Below, piece by piece: positions 16,633-24,231 of a stretch of 26,241 nucleotides of DNA. This DNA comes from Candidatus Segatella violae (lineage in GTDB: Bacteria > Bacteroidota > Bacteroidia > Bacteroidales > Bacteroidaceae). Position 1 is the first letter of the stretch, and every line of letters starts with the position of its first letter. Position numbers and translations under genes: made by a program. Below the pieces are notes generated by a model. That model made no database searches. It was not told where the DNA came from and was given only the letters and a program-made list of their open reading frames with translations. The stretch covers positions 975 through 27,215 of the forward strand of contig DJSH01000066.1 in assembly GCA_002440225.1 (NCBI GenBank). The letters are read 5' to 3'.

Positions 16633-16641
16633 AATTTCCCT

Positions 16642-17304
16642 TTACTTTCGTGTCAACACTGTATCAATCATACCATACTCCTTAGCTTCCTCTGCTGTCA
16701 TCCAATAGTTACGATCACTATCCTTCCATACTTTTTCGTATGGAGTATGAGAATGCTCAGAAATAATGGTGTACAACTCTTTCTTGAATTTTTGAATTTC
16801 CTTCGCCTCAATCTCTATGTCTGACGCTTGTCCCTGACAACCGCCCAATGGCTGGTGAATCATCACACGACTATGAGGCAGAGCTGAACGCTTCCCTTCC
16901 TGACCTGAAACCAACAACACAGCAGCCATAGATGCAGCCATACCGGTACAAATGGTAGCAACATCACTTGAAATAAACTGCATGGTATCATAAATACCAA
17001 GGCCTGCAGTTACGCTTCCGCCAGGGCTATTGAGATAAATAGAAATATCCTTACCGCTATCGACAGAATCCAAATAGAGCAACTGTGCCTGCAATGTATT
17101 GGCTGTATAATCATCAATTTCCGTTCCCAGGAAGATAATACGGTCCATCATCAAACGTGAGAACACATCCATCTGAGTAACGTTCAACTGACGCTCCTCC
17201 AATATATATGGATTTAAATACTGAGCCTGCGACTTGATGACATCGTCAAGCACCATTCCACTCATTCCGAGATGCTTAGTAGCATACTTTCTAAAATCAT
17301 TCAT
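16642..17304 (-). CDS. clpP: ATP-dependent Clp protease proteolytic subunit ClpP
   Basis: This is a cytoplasmic serine protease that forms tetradecamers and degrades proteins unfolded by ClpX. The ATG at 17304 gives 220 aa starting MNDFRKYATKHLGMSG; the only longer in-frame start is a TTG at 17325 and is unlikely. The catalytic serine is in GMAASMAAV (Ser125) and the histidine in VMIHQPLGG (His150), 25 residues apart as in E. coli. The aspartate is probably Asp195 in KDSDRNYW. The N-terminus is longer than the mature E. coli chain and may be a propeptide. tig lies upstream and clpX 9 nt downstream, the common tig-clpP-clpX order. A hairpin with U-tract and a TAnnTTTG element lie in the leader. 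Confidence 0.96.
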   Translation of the reverse strand: MNDFRKYATKHLGMSGMVLDDVIKSQAQYLNPYILEERQLNVTQMDVFSRLMMDRIIFLGTEIDDYTANTLQAQLLYLDSVDSGKDISIYLNSPGGSVTAGLGIYDTMQFISSDVATICTGMAASMAAVLLVSGQEGKRSALPHSRVMIHQPLGGCQGQASDIEIEAKEIQKFKKELYTIISEHSHTPYEKVWKDSDRNYWMTAEEAKEYGMIDTVLTRK

Positions 17305-17342
17305 ATCTATAGTTTTTTCTATCAAAAATAAAGACGAAAAAA

Positions 17343-17405
17343 GAGGTTATCGACCTCTATTACTCGTTCGGTGGAACAAAGATAATAAAAAAAGTCGATA
17401 ACCTC
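17343..17405 (-). terminator. Nested inverted repeats between tig and clpP (terminator or leader attenuator)
   Basis: GAGGTTATCGAC (17343-17354) and GTCGATAACCTC (17394-17405) are a perfect 12-bp inverted repeat 39 nt apart. The left copy also folds on itself (GAGGT/ACCTC, 17343-17357). On the minus strand either fold is followed by six U residues (17337-17342), the pattern of an intrinsic terminator. The putative clpP -7 element lies in the loop, so transcripts from that promoter would hold only the small hairpin. Confidence 0.6.
17377..17384 (-). promoter_or_regulatory. Putative -7 element for clpP-clpX
   Basis: TATCTTTG on the minus strand fits TAnnTTTG, about 73 nt before the clpP ATG. 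There is no TTTG -33 element; that region is taken by the upstream arm of the inverted repeat at 17394-17405. Confidence 0.5.
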
Positions 17406-17437
17406 GTAATTATTTGAAGTTTTTTTCAAAAAAAATA

Positions 17438-18796
17438 TTATTCCTGCATCATCTTATTGAAATCTTCTACAGAAATCTCCTTCTCATTGAGCTTAACAAC
17501 AGTCTTGAGCGTTGCAGCCAACTTACGGTCGATAGAACGATCAACAAGCGCATCTGTAGCATCACCCTTCTTGATGATTTCCTTGGCATAATTGTCAATG
17601 TACTCATCAGGGATGTTGCTCATACCATACTGAGCAAACTGTGCACGAGCGGCCTCCTTGGCTGTCTCCATGATGTCGTTGTCATCTACCTTGATGTTCT
17701 GAGCCTTAATGAGCTGTTCCTTGATAAGGTGCCATGTCAACTCCTTGATGCTCTGCTCGTAGTTCTTCTCTACGAAGTCCTCGCCCTTATCCTTGTTGTT
17801 AGCCAACATGATGCGCTTCAGAAGAGCATCAGGATACTCAAGCTTACCTACCTTCTTCTCGCAGTGAGCACGAACGTCAAGAATGAACTTATAGTCAGAA
17901 TCGTTTACCAACTGCTCCTTCAAGCCCTCAGCAATCTTGGCACGGAAACCAGCCTCGTCCTTCACGTCAGTATCCTCACCGAAGACCTGCTTGAAGAGTT
18001 CCTCATTGATTTCATGCTTCTTGAAACGCTGAATCTCTGTAATCTGGAAGCTGAACTCAGACTCCAAATCCTTCACAGCCTCACGCTCTATCTTCAAGAG
18101 CTGAGAAACCTCAGTATCATTCTCTGGGTAAGCTTTCTTAGGATTGAATGTAATAACATCACCAAGCTTAGCACCATTAAAGAGGTTCTTTTGCTCTTCT
18201 ACCTTAATATAGCTAGGCATAATGATAGCTCCCTCAACAGTGATACCACCTTCCTTGGTATTACCATTCTCATCGAGCTCACGCAAGTCACCCTTCAAGA
18301 GGTCATTGTCCTCATAAGTCTCAGCCTTGTCATAGCTACCTGCACGAGAGGCATACATATCAACCTGCTGATCCAGGATCTTATCGTCAACAGTAATGTT
18401 ATAGTAATCTACCTTGTCACGGCCATTGAGAGTTACCTTGAACTCTGGAGCAACAGCGATGTCAAACTTCAATGTGAAAGTAGTACCCTTCTCAACGTCT
18501 ACTGGCTCCTGCTTCTCTGATGGGAGAGGCTCACCGAGCATCTGGATGTTGTTGTCCTGTACATACTTGTAAATCTCCTGGCCAACGATCTTGTTGATGG
18601 CCTCCATCTTTACAGATGCACCGAACTGGCGCTTAATCATGCCCATTGGAGCTTGACCAGGACGGAAACCTGGAACATTAGCCTTTTTACGATAATCTTT
18701 CAATGTCTTCTCGACATCATTCTTGTAGTCCTCCTCTTCGACAACGAGGGTCAAAAGACCATTAATCTTGTCAGGATTTTCAAATGAAATTTTCAT
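17438..18796 (-). CDS. tig: Trigger factor (ribosome-associated chaperone)
   Basis: Trigger factor binds the ribosome exit tunnel and shields nascent chains. The N-terminal ribosome-binding domain (about 1-115) carries VPGFRPGQAPMGMIKRQFG at 41-59, matching the GFRxGxxP signature. The E. coli contact triplet FRK reads FRP here (44-46). The central region (about 150-240) sits where the FKBP-type isomerase domain belongs but has little of its usual motif, so isomerase activity is doubtful. A long helical C-terminal arm region fills the rest (FRAKIAEGLKEQLVND, KELTWHLIKEQLIKAQ). The 452-aa length is usual (432 in E. coli). It precedes clpP-clpX and has a TAnnTTTG element 54 nt upstream, so it is probably transcribed separately from lptB. 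Confidence 0.92.
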   Translation of the reverse strand: MKISFENPDKINGLLTLVVEEEDYKNDVEKTLKDYRKKANVPGFRPGQAPMGMIKRQFGASVKMEAINKIVGQEIYKYVQDNNIQMLGEPLPSEKQEPVDVEKGTTFTLKFDIAVAPEFKVTLNGRDKVDYYNITVDDKILDQQVDMYASRAGSYDKAETYEDNDLLKGDLRELDENGNTKEGGITVEGAIIMPSYIKVEEQKNLFNGAKLGDVITFNPKKAYPENDTEVSQLLKIEREAVKDLESEFSFQITEIQRFKKHEINEELFKQVFGEDTDVKDEAGFRAKIAEGLKEQLVNDSDYKFILDVRAHCEKKVGKLEYPDALLKRIMLANNKDKGEDFVEKNYEQSIKELTWHLIKEQLIKAQNIKVDDNDIMETAKEAARAQFAQYGMSNIPDEYIDNYAKEIIKKGDATDALVDRSIDRKLAATLKTVVKLNEKEISVEDFNKMMQE

Positions 18797-18849
18797 CTTG
18801 ATGTTTTATTTTTTATATTATTAATTATTTTTCCATACAATTTGGTTTG

Positions 18850-18857
18850 CAAATTTA
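18850..18857 (-). promoter_or_regulatory. Putative -7 element of the tig promoter
   Basis: TAAATTTG on the minus strand matches TAnnTTTG, 53 nt before the tig ATG. The 109-nt gap to lptB is very A/T-rich, has no obvious terminator for lptB, and has no TTTG at -33. Confidence 0.5.
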
Positions 18858-18905
18858 CGCATATTTAATGAATATACCTAATATATAAGAGAAAAATTTG
18901 TTTTT

Positions 18906-19742
18906 TTAACCATCTGCCTCAGCTTCCTTGGCTCTTTTCTGCTCATCAATGAGCTGAAAATCCTTCTTTCTGAGTACAAAGCTATTACTAAGATATTTCT
19001 CACGCACAATTTTGTTTTCAGCCAATTCCTCAGGTTTCCCTTGGAAAAGTATCTTTCCTTCAAACAGCAAATAGGCGCGATCTGTAATGGTTAGAGTCTC
19101 TTGCACATTATGGTCTGTTATCAAAATACCTATATTTCTATATTTCAACTGCCAAACGATGTGCTGAATGTCTTCCACTGCAATAGGGTCTACACCAGCA
19201 AAAGGCTCATCTAGCATAATAAACTTAGGATCAATCGCAAGACAGCGAGCTATCTCCGTACGTCGACGCTCTCCTCCCGACAATTGGTCACCTTTGTTTT
19301 TACGCACCTTGTTGAGACGGAATTCGTTAATCAGACTTTCCAATTTCTGAAGTTGATAACTGCGTGGTTTTCCGGTCATTTCCAATACTGATAGTATATT
19401 GTCTTCTACACTCATCTTTCGAAAAACACTTGCCTCCTGTGGCAAATATCCGATGCCAGCGCGAGCGCGTTTATATACCGGATAATCAGTTATTTCCTTA
19501 TCGCCCAAGAAAACATGCCCTTCATTAGGCACAACGAGTCCTGTAGTCATATAGAAAGAGGTAGTCTTACCAGCTCCATTAGGACCCAGTAGACCCACAA
19601 TTTCTCCTTGCCTTACATTAATAGATACGCCATTGGCCACCGTTCGCTTGCCATAACGTTTCACCAAGCCTTCTGTTCTCAACACCAAACTGCCTTGAGA
19701 TTGCTCTTGGGATTGTTGTTCTATATTGTTAAATTCATCCAT
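18906..19742 (-). CDS. lptB: LPS export ABC transporter ATP-binding protein
   Basis: LptB is the cytoplasmic ATPase that powers lipopolysaccharide extraction from the inner membrane by LptFG. Motifs are complete: Walker A GPNGAGKT (53-60), Q-loop Q102 in GIGYLPQEASVFRKMS (a typical LptB stretch), signature LSGGERRRTEIAR (154-166), Walker B FIMLDEP (174-180) and the switch His211. At 278 aa it is longer than E. coli LptB (241 aa), with a Gln/Glu-rich N-terminal extension (1-17) and a charged C-terminal tail (about 255-278, KDFQLIDEQKRAKEAEADG). The permease genes are not adjacent. It is transcribed divergently from the MlaE/MlaF-type pair. Confidence 0.93.
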   Translation of the reverse strand: MDEFNNIEQQSQEQSQGSLVLRTEGLVKRYGKRTVANGVSINVRQGEIVGLLGPNGAGKTTSFYMTTGLVVPNEGHVFLGDKEITDYPVYKRARAGIGYLPQEASVFRKMSVEDNILSVLEMTGKPRSYQLQKLESLINEFRLNKVRKNKGDQLSGGERRRTEIARCLAIDPKFIMLDEPFAGVDPIAVEDIQHIVWQLKYRNIGILITDHNVQETLTITDRAYLLFEGKILFQGKPEELAENKIVREKYLSNSFVLRKKDFQLIDEQKRAKEAEADG

Positions 19743-19760
19743 AATTAGCTAATTTGGTTG

Positions 19761-19768
19761 CAAAAATA
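19761..19768 (-). promoter_or_regulatory. Putative -7 element of the lptB promoter
   Basis: TATTTTTG on the minus strand fits TAnnTTTG, 18 nt before the lptB ATG. No -33 TTTG is seen. It faces the rightward element at 19843-19850 in the 133-nt divergent gap. Confidence 0.45.
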
Positions 19769-19842
19769 CTAAAAATCGAGGAAATATCGCTTATAAATTC
19801 AAAAACTATTCATAATATTGCAGTTTTTTAGAGGATTTTGGT

Positions 19843-19850
19843 TAATTTTG
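19843..19850 (+). promoter_or_regulatory. Putative -7 element of the mlaE-mlaF promoter
   Basis: TAATTTTG on the plus strand fits TAnnTTTG, 25 nt before the permease ATG. The best -33 candidate is a weak ATTG at 19817-19820, 22 nt upstream. Confidence 0.5.
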
Positions 19851-19875
19851 CAGCATAAATCAGTAAAATAATAGC

Positions 19876-20622
19876 ATGTTAATAGAAAAATGGCTTACCA
19901 CCTTCGGTAAATATCTCATATTGATGGGGCGCTCATTCTCCCGTCCAGAGCGCTTACGCATGTTCCTCAAGCAGTATCTGAAGGAAATGTCCCAACTCGG
20001 TGTCAACTCCATTGGCATCGTCTTGCTTATTTCATTCTTCATCGGTGCCGTCATCTGTATTCAGATGAAGCTAAACATCCAGAGCCCTTGGATGCCTAGA
20101 TGGGTATCAGGTTATACTACGCGTGAAATTATGTTGCTAGAGTTTTCTTCCAGCATCATGTGTTTGATTCTTGCAGGAAAGGTTGGTTCTAATATTGCTT
20201 CCGAATTAGGTACTATGCGAGTTACCCAACAAATTGACGCTTTGGACATCATGGGCGTAAACTCTGCGTGTTATCTCATCTTGCCAAAGATTTTAGGATT
20301 GGTTACTATCATGCCATTTTTGGTTATCTTTAGCTCGGCAATGGGCATCGTAGGAGCATATGGAACAGCCTTTATCGGACACATTCTGCCGCCAGATGAC
20401 CTAACTTTGGGCTTACAACATGCGTTCAACCAATGGTTTGTTTGGATGAGTATCATCAAGAGCCTCTTCTTTGCATTCATTATCGCCAGCGTGTCGTCCT
20501 ATTTCGGCTATACTGTAGAAGGCGGTTCTGTAGAGGTGGGCAAATCGTCTACCGATGCTGTGGTATGCTCCAGCGTACTGATTCTTTTCTCAGATGTTTT
20601 CCTTACTCAATTACTTTCATAG
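19876..20622 (+). CDS. MlaE-family ABC transporter permease
   Basis: This is an inner-membrane permease of the MlaE/TrnI family, which moves phospholipids between inner and outer membranes together with MCE-domain proteins. The 248 residues contain about five hydrophobic helices (roughly 44-66, 86-104, 133-160, 190-212 and 226-247). The family hallmark GKVGSNIASELGTMRVTQQI starts at residue 101, followed by DALDIMGVN. The start is the ATG at 19876, 25 nt after a -7-like element. The ATPase gene follows 3 nt after the stop, so the two are translationally linked. No MCE (MlaD-like) gene is in the window; the operon ends after the ATPase. Lipid asymmetry maintenance is the likely role, by family and by the nearby lptB. 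Confidence 0.9.
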   Translation: MLIEKWLTTFGKYLILMGRSFSRPERLRMFLKQYLKEMSQLGVNSIGIVLLISFFIGAVICIQMKLNIQSPWMPRWVSGYTTREIMLLEFSSSIMCLILAGKVGSNIASELGTMRVTQQIDALDIMGVNSACYLILPKILGLVTIMPFLVIFSSAMGIVGAYGTAFIGHILPPDDLTLGLQHAFNQWFVWMSIIKSLFFAFIIASVSSYFGYTVEGGSVEVGKSSTDAVVCSSVLILFSDVFLTQLLS

Positions 20623-20625
20623 ACT

Positions 20626-21396
20626 ATGATAGAAGTTAGAAATCTTACAAAGTCGTTTGGCGACAAAACCGTTCTCGACAACATCAATGTTACATTTGAA
20701 ACAGGTAAGACCAACCTGATTATCGGCCAGAGTGGCTCTGGTAAGACTGTATTGATGAAAAATCTAGTAGGGCTACTCAATCCAACCAGCGGGCAAGTTC
20801 TTTATGACGATCGGGATTTCATACAAATGTCGAAAAAGGAAAAGGTACAGATGCGTCGAGAAATGGGAATGATATTCCAGAGCGCAGCTCTATTCGACTC
20901 TCTGTCGGTACTGGAAAACGTTATGTTCCCCCTCGATATGTTTTCTAGCATGAACTATAAGGAGCGAGTAAAGAGAGCACAAGAATGCTTAGATCGAGTC
21001 AACCTGATTGAGGCTCAACAAAAATATCCAGGAGAAATCTCTGGAGGTATGCAGAAGCGTGTGGCAATTGCCCGTGCCATTGTAATGAATCCCAAGTATC
21101 TATTCTGTGATGAGCCCAACTCAGGACTAGATCCTAAGACCTCGCTCGTAATAGACGAGCTTCTGTCGGGTATTACCAAAGATTACAATATGACGACCAT
21201 TATCAACACACATGACATGAACTCGGTAATGGGAATAGGTGAAAATATTTGCTTTATCTATAAAGGCCATAAGGAATGGCAAGGAAACAAAGACCAGGTG
21301 ATGACTTCTACCAATGAGAAGCTCAATGACCTAGTCTTTGCCTCCGACCTTTTCCGTAAGGTCAAGGAAGTAGAGATGGAAGAACTGAAGAAATAA
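20626..21396 (+). CDS. MlaF-family ABC transporter ATP-binding protein
   Basis: This cytoplasmic ATPase partners with the MlaE-type permease 3 nt upstream. Motifs are intact: Walker A GQSGSGKT (34-41), Q-loop in GMIFQSAALFDSLSVLENV (81-99; the SAALFDSL wording is typical of MlaF), signature ISGGMQKRVAIAR (138-150), Walker B YLFCDEP (158-164), and the switch histidine in INTHDM (His196). The length is 256 aa. The last 11 bases, including the stop codon, lie inside the 48-bp palindrome that acts as terminator. The substrate is probably phospholipid, from family knowledge. Confidence 0.92.
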   Translation: MIEVRNLTKSFGDKTVLDNINVTFETGKTNLIIGQSGSGKTVLMKNLVGLLNPTSGQVLYDDRDFIQMSKKEKVQMRREMGMIFQSAALFDSLSVLENVMFPLDMFSSMNYKERVKRAQECLDRVNLIEAQQKYPGEISGGMQKRVAIARAIVMNPKYLFCDEPNSGLDPKTSLVIDELLSGITKDYNMTTIINTHDMNSVMGIGENICFIYKGHKEWQGNKDQVMTSTNEKLNDLVFASDLFRKVKEVEMEELKK

Positions 21397-21433
21397 AAAA
21401 TGCCAGCATATGCTGGCATTTTTTATTTCTTCA
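21386..21433. terminator. Bidirectional intrinsic terminator, 48-bp perfect palindrome
   Basis: The sequence from 21386 to 21433 is perfectly self-complementary around 21409/21410. Its core is TGCCAGCATATGCTGGCA flanked by A6 and T6. It gives a G+C-rich hairpin followed by U6 on both strands, so it can end the rightward ATPase transcript and the leftward lipoprotein transcript. It begins inside the last codons of the ATPase gene. Confidence 0.93.
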
Positions 21434-21440
21434 ATTTCAA

Positions 21441-21839
21441 CTATCTCATTTTCCATTTGCCTTTTACTTCCACCATTGGGACAACTACTTGTTCCTTAGA
21501 ACTATCAGCATACACCATTTGAAGAAAGACATCCGCCACATGATGGGCCGTGTCGGCCTTGGCATTTAGGATGTTAACCTTATCTATGCCCTTATGCTCG
21601 TCTTGCTGTTGCTCTACAAACATTTGAGCATTCATCACCAATTGGTCTTGATAACCATCTGGCAAACGGTTGGGCTGGTTATAGCCAGCCACAAACTCTC
21701 GATATTTGCCTTCCAACAGCAAGTCGTAATATCCTTTGGCGGCTTCAGCTGCCAACTGCCCCGCATCAGGACCCTCGCTCTTGCAAGCCCCCAGTCCCAA
21801 AGTCATGAGCAGTACAAAGAAAAAAGATAGCTTTTTCAT
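21441..21839 (-). CDS. Small lipoprotein, DUF4878-like, function unknown
   Basis: The 132-aa protein starts MKKLSFFFVLLMTLGLGAC. This is a lipoprotein signal peptide with lipobox LGAC, and Cys19 would be acylated. The mature part (~113 aa) has AAEAAKGYYDLLLEGKYREFVAG, a pattern seen in small DUF4878/NTF2-like lipoproteins. The rest is mixed alpha/beta, ending VPMVEVKGKWKMR. I chose this ATG because it opens the signal peptide and overlaps the der stop by one base (TAATG), implying coupling to der. The role is unknown; the location should be the periplasmic face of a membrane. It ends 7 nt from the shared palindromic terminator. Confidence 0.75.
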   Translation of the reverse strand: MKKLSFFFVLLMTLGLGACKSEGPDAGQLAAEAAKGYYDLLLEGKYREFVAGYNQPNRLPDGYQDQLVMNAQMFVEQQQDEHKGIDKVNILNAKADTAHHVADVFLQMVYADSSKEQVVVPMVEVKGKWKMR

Positions 21840-23152
21840 TATTTCTGTCGAATGAAGATATTGATTGGACATCCATGGAGCGACCAATTCTCACGAATTT
21901 TATTTTCCAAGAATCGGCGATAGTTCTCCTTCACATACTGTGGCAAGTTGGCATAGAACACGAACGATGGAATCGTGGTGTTAGGCAACTGGGTACAGTA
22001 CTTGATTTTGATGTACTTGCCCTTGATGCTCTGTGGTGGATAAGCCTCGATGATAGGCAACATCACCTCGTTGAGCTTGGATGTTCCAATATGTGCCTTA
22101 CGGTTCTGGTATACCTGCTTAGCGGTCTCCAACACCTTGAAGATGCGCTGCTTGGTCAGTGCAGAGGCGAAGATGATTGGGAAATCCACGAATGGAGCCA
22201 TACGCTTACGGATGGCGGTCTCGAAGGTATCGATAACCTTTTGGTCTTTGTTCTCCACCAAGTCCCATTTGTTCACTACCACTACCAGACTCTTGTTGTT
22301 TTTCTGAATCAACTGGAAGATGTTCATGTCCTGGGTCTCAATACCACGGGTGGCATCGAGCATCAAAATACAGACATCACTATTTTCAATGGCACGGATG
22401 GAACGCATCACAGAATAGAACTCTAAGTCTTCGCTTACCTTATTTTTACGACGGATACCCGCAGTATCCACAAGATAGAAGTCGAAACCAAACTTGTCGT
22501 AACGAGTATAAATACTATCACGGGTAGTACCTGCAATCTCGGTCACGATGTTGCGGTCCTCTCCGATGAAGGCATTAATGATACTACTCTTGCCAGCGTT
22601 AGGACGACCTACCACGGCAAAACGAGGGATATCCTCTTCCACTGTTTCCTCCGGGTTGTCCTGGAGTTTGTCCAATATCATGTCGAGCAAGTCACCCGTT
22701 CCACCACCTGTTGCGGCACTGATGCACTGAGGGTCGCCCAAGCCCAGCTTATAGAACTCAGCAGCCTCGTAATACTCAGCGCTGTTATCCACCTTGTTGG
22801 CAACCAGGATCACAGGCAACTTGGCACGGCGTAGGATCAACGCCACGTCCTCATCCCAGTCAGTCAAACCTGTGTTCACGTCCACTAAGAAGAGCACCAA
22901 GTCGGCCTCTTCGGTTGCCACGAGCACCTGCTTACGGATAGCATCCTCGAAAATGTCATCTGATTTTACGACCCAACCACCAGTATCCACTACAGAAAAT
23001 TCTCTGCCGTTCCAACTACACTTACCATACTGACGATCGCGTGTAGTACCTGCGGTATCACTGACGATAGCGCGACGAGACTGGGTCAAACGATTGAATA
23101 AAGTAGACTTGCCCACGTTAGGACGGCCTACGATTGCTACTAAATTTGCCAT
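21839..23152 (-). CDS. der: Ribosome-associated GTPase Der (EngA)
   Basis: Der is an essential GTPase with two tandem G domains and a KH-like domain, needed for 50S subunit maturation. Numbered from MANLVAIVG (437 aa), G domain 1 has GRPNVGKS (9-16), DTGG (56-59) and NKVD (119-122). G domain 2 has GRPNAGKS (182-189), DTAG (229-232) and NKWD (294-297). The KH-like domain covers about 345-437. I prefer the ATG at 23152 because it begins directly at the conserved fold. An in-frame ATG at 23167 (MTKKNMANL) has a strong GGAGG Shine-Dalgarno-like sequence 4 nt upstream and may be the true start. The gene follows era across a 128-nt gap holding a REP-like pair and precedes the lipoprotein with a 1-nt overlap. 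Confidence 0.95.
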   Translation of the reverse strand: MANLVAIVGRPNVGKSTLFNRLTQSRRAIVSDTAGTTRDRQYGKCSWNGREFSVVDTGGWVVKSDDIFEDAIRKQVLVATEEADLVLFLVDVNTGLTDWDEDVALILRRAKLPVILVANKVDNSAEYYEAAEFYKLGLGDPQCISAATGGGTGDLLDMILDKLQDNPEETVEEDIPRFAVVGRPNAGKSSIINAFIGEDRNIVTEIAGTTRDSIYTRYDKFGFDFYLVDTAGIRRKNKVSEDLEFYSVMRSIRAIENSDVCILMLDATRGIETQDMNIFQLIQKNNKSLVVVVNKWDLVENKDQKVIDTFETAIRKRMAPFVDFPIIFASALTKQRIFKVLETAKQVYQNRKAHIGTSKLNEVMLPIIEAYPPQSIKGKYIKIKYCTQLPNTTIPSFVFYANLPQYVKENYRRFLENKIRENWSLHGCPINIFIRQK

Positions 23153-23170
23153 ATTTTTCTTAGTCATTTC

Positions 23171-23267
23171 CCTCCTTCCTTGAGGAGGTTCTAGGATGTG
23201 GTCTCTGCATCCAAGTTAATAATTTGCCGAAGCTGACCATGCTCCGGCCCTCGCCAACCGGCGAGAG
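23171..23267. repeat. REP-like inverted pair in the era-der gap
   Basis: Two 33-nt units face each other. Unit 1 (23171-23203) is an 18-nt hairpin (CCTCCT/AGGAGG) followed by a G/T-rich tail ending TGGTC. Unit 2 (23235-23267, reverse) is an 18-nt segment with hairpin CTCGCC/GGCGAG, followed by a tail also ending TGGTC. The tails match at 7 of 15 positions, including the last five. The G+C content is far above that of other gaps in the window. The layout recalls paired REP elements; no related copy is present elsewhere here. Confidence 0.45.
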
Positions 23268-23280
23268 TATCCCCTCTTTT

Positions 23281-24162
23281 CTATTCAGGGTTGTATCCGA
23301 AGGCATCCAGTTCCTTCTGCGAGCTGCGCCAGTCCTTGTCAACCTTTACAAAGGTCTCCAGGAAAATCTTTTTACCGAAGAACTTTTCCAAAGCCTTGCG
23401 GCTCTCGGTATTCACCTTCTTCAAGGCTATGCCCTGGTGACCGATGATGATACCCTTCTGCGAGTCGCGCTCCACATAGATGACGGCATTGATGTGAATC
23501 ATCTTGTCATCCTCCTTGAATCGCTCCACTCTCACCTCCACCGAGTAAGGTATCTCCTTGTCGTAATAGAGCAGAATTTTCTCACGAATTATCTCCGATA
23601 CGAAGAAGCGGGCTGGCTTGTCGGTCAACTGGTCCTTGTCGAAGAACGCAGGCGACTCAGGCAACAATTCCTTGATACGCTTCAAGAGCATATCGATGCC
23701 AAACTTATTCTTGGCAGAGATAGGAAGAATCTCAGCGTTAGGCAGCAGTGCATGCCACTTCTCCACCACGTCACCGAGCTTCTTCTGGTCGCTTTCATCA
23801 ATCTTGTTGATAAGCAAGAGCACAGGGATGGTCATCTTCTTTACCTTGTCGAGGAAGTCCATGTTCTTCTCTGGGTTCTCCACCACATCTGTCACATAGA
23901 GCAAGATATCAGCATCAGCCAGAGCACTCTCCGAGAAGGCAAGCATCATCTCCTGCATCTTGTAGTTAGGCTTCAAGACACCCGGCGTATCGGAAAACAC
24001 GATTTGCATATCATCAGTATTCACGATGCCCATGATACGATGACGGGTGGTCTGTGCCTTGAAAGTAGCGATGCTGATGCGCTCGCCCACCAACTGATTC
24101 ATCAAAGTACTCTTACCCACATTCGGGTTGCCAACGATATTTACGAAACCTGCCTTATGCAT
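23281..24162 (-). CDS. era: GTPase Era
   Basis: Era is a GTPase that binds the 3' end of 16S rRNA and checks 30S maturation. The ATG at 24162 gives 293 aa starting MHKAGFVNIVG; an in-frame ATG at 24240 would add 26 unrelated residues and lies inside the fabH terminator hairpin, so it is rejected. G1 is GNPNVGKS (11-18), G2 lies near T38/T39 (AQTTRHR), G3 is DTPG (58-61), G4 NKID (119-122) and G5 ISAK (148-151). The C-terminal KH domain has IIIGHQGIALKKV at about 237-249. It lies between fabH and der, so two ribosome-assembly GTPases are adjacent. No TAnnTTTG element is visible upstream, so it may depend on read-through from fabH. Confidence 0.96.
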   Translation of the reverse strand: MHKAGFVNIVGNPNVGKSTLMNQLVGERISIATFKAQTTRHRIMGIVNTDDMQIVFSDTPGVLKPNYKMQEMMLAFSESALADADILLYVTDVVENPEKNMDFLDKVKKMTIPVLLLINKIDESDQKKLGDVVEKWHALLPNAEILPISAKNKFGIDMLLKRIKELLPESPAFFDKDQLTDKPARFFVSEIIREKILLYYDKEIPYSVEVRVERFKEDDKMIHINAVIYVERDSQKGIIIGHQGIALKKVNTESRKALEKFFGKKIFLETFVKVDKDWRSSQKELDAFGYNPE

Positions 24163-24231
24163 ATCTACGAAATTGAAAATGAAACGAAACTTTTTTATAG
24201 ATTCAAGCCCAGTGCTTGATTTTAAGCTAAA

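Noticed and set aside
17305..17325. Longer ClpP with seven extra N-terminal residues
   Set aside because: It would need a TTG start; the ATG at 17304 matches the usual family N-terminus.
23153..23167. Der start five codons upstream (MTKKN)
   Set aside because: Not fully rejected: it has a strong GGAGG upstream, but the conserved protein begins at the ATG at 23152, and Bacteroidota rely little on Shine-Dalgarno pairing.
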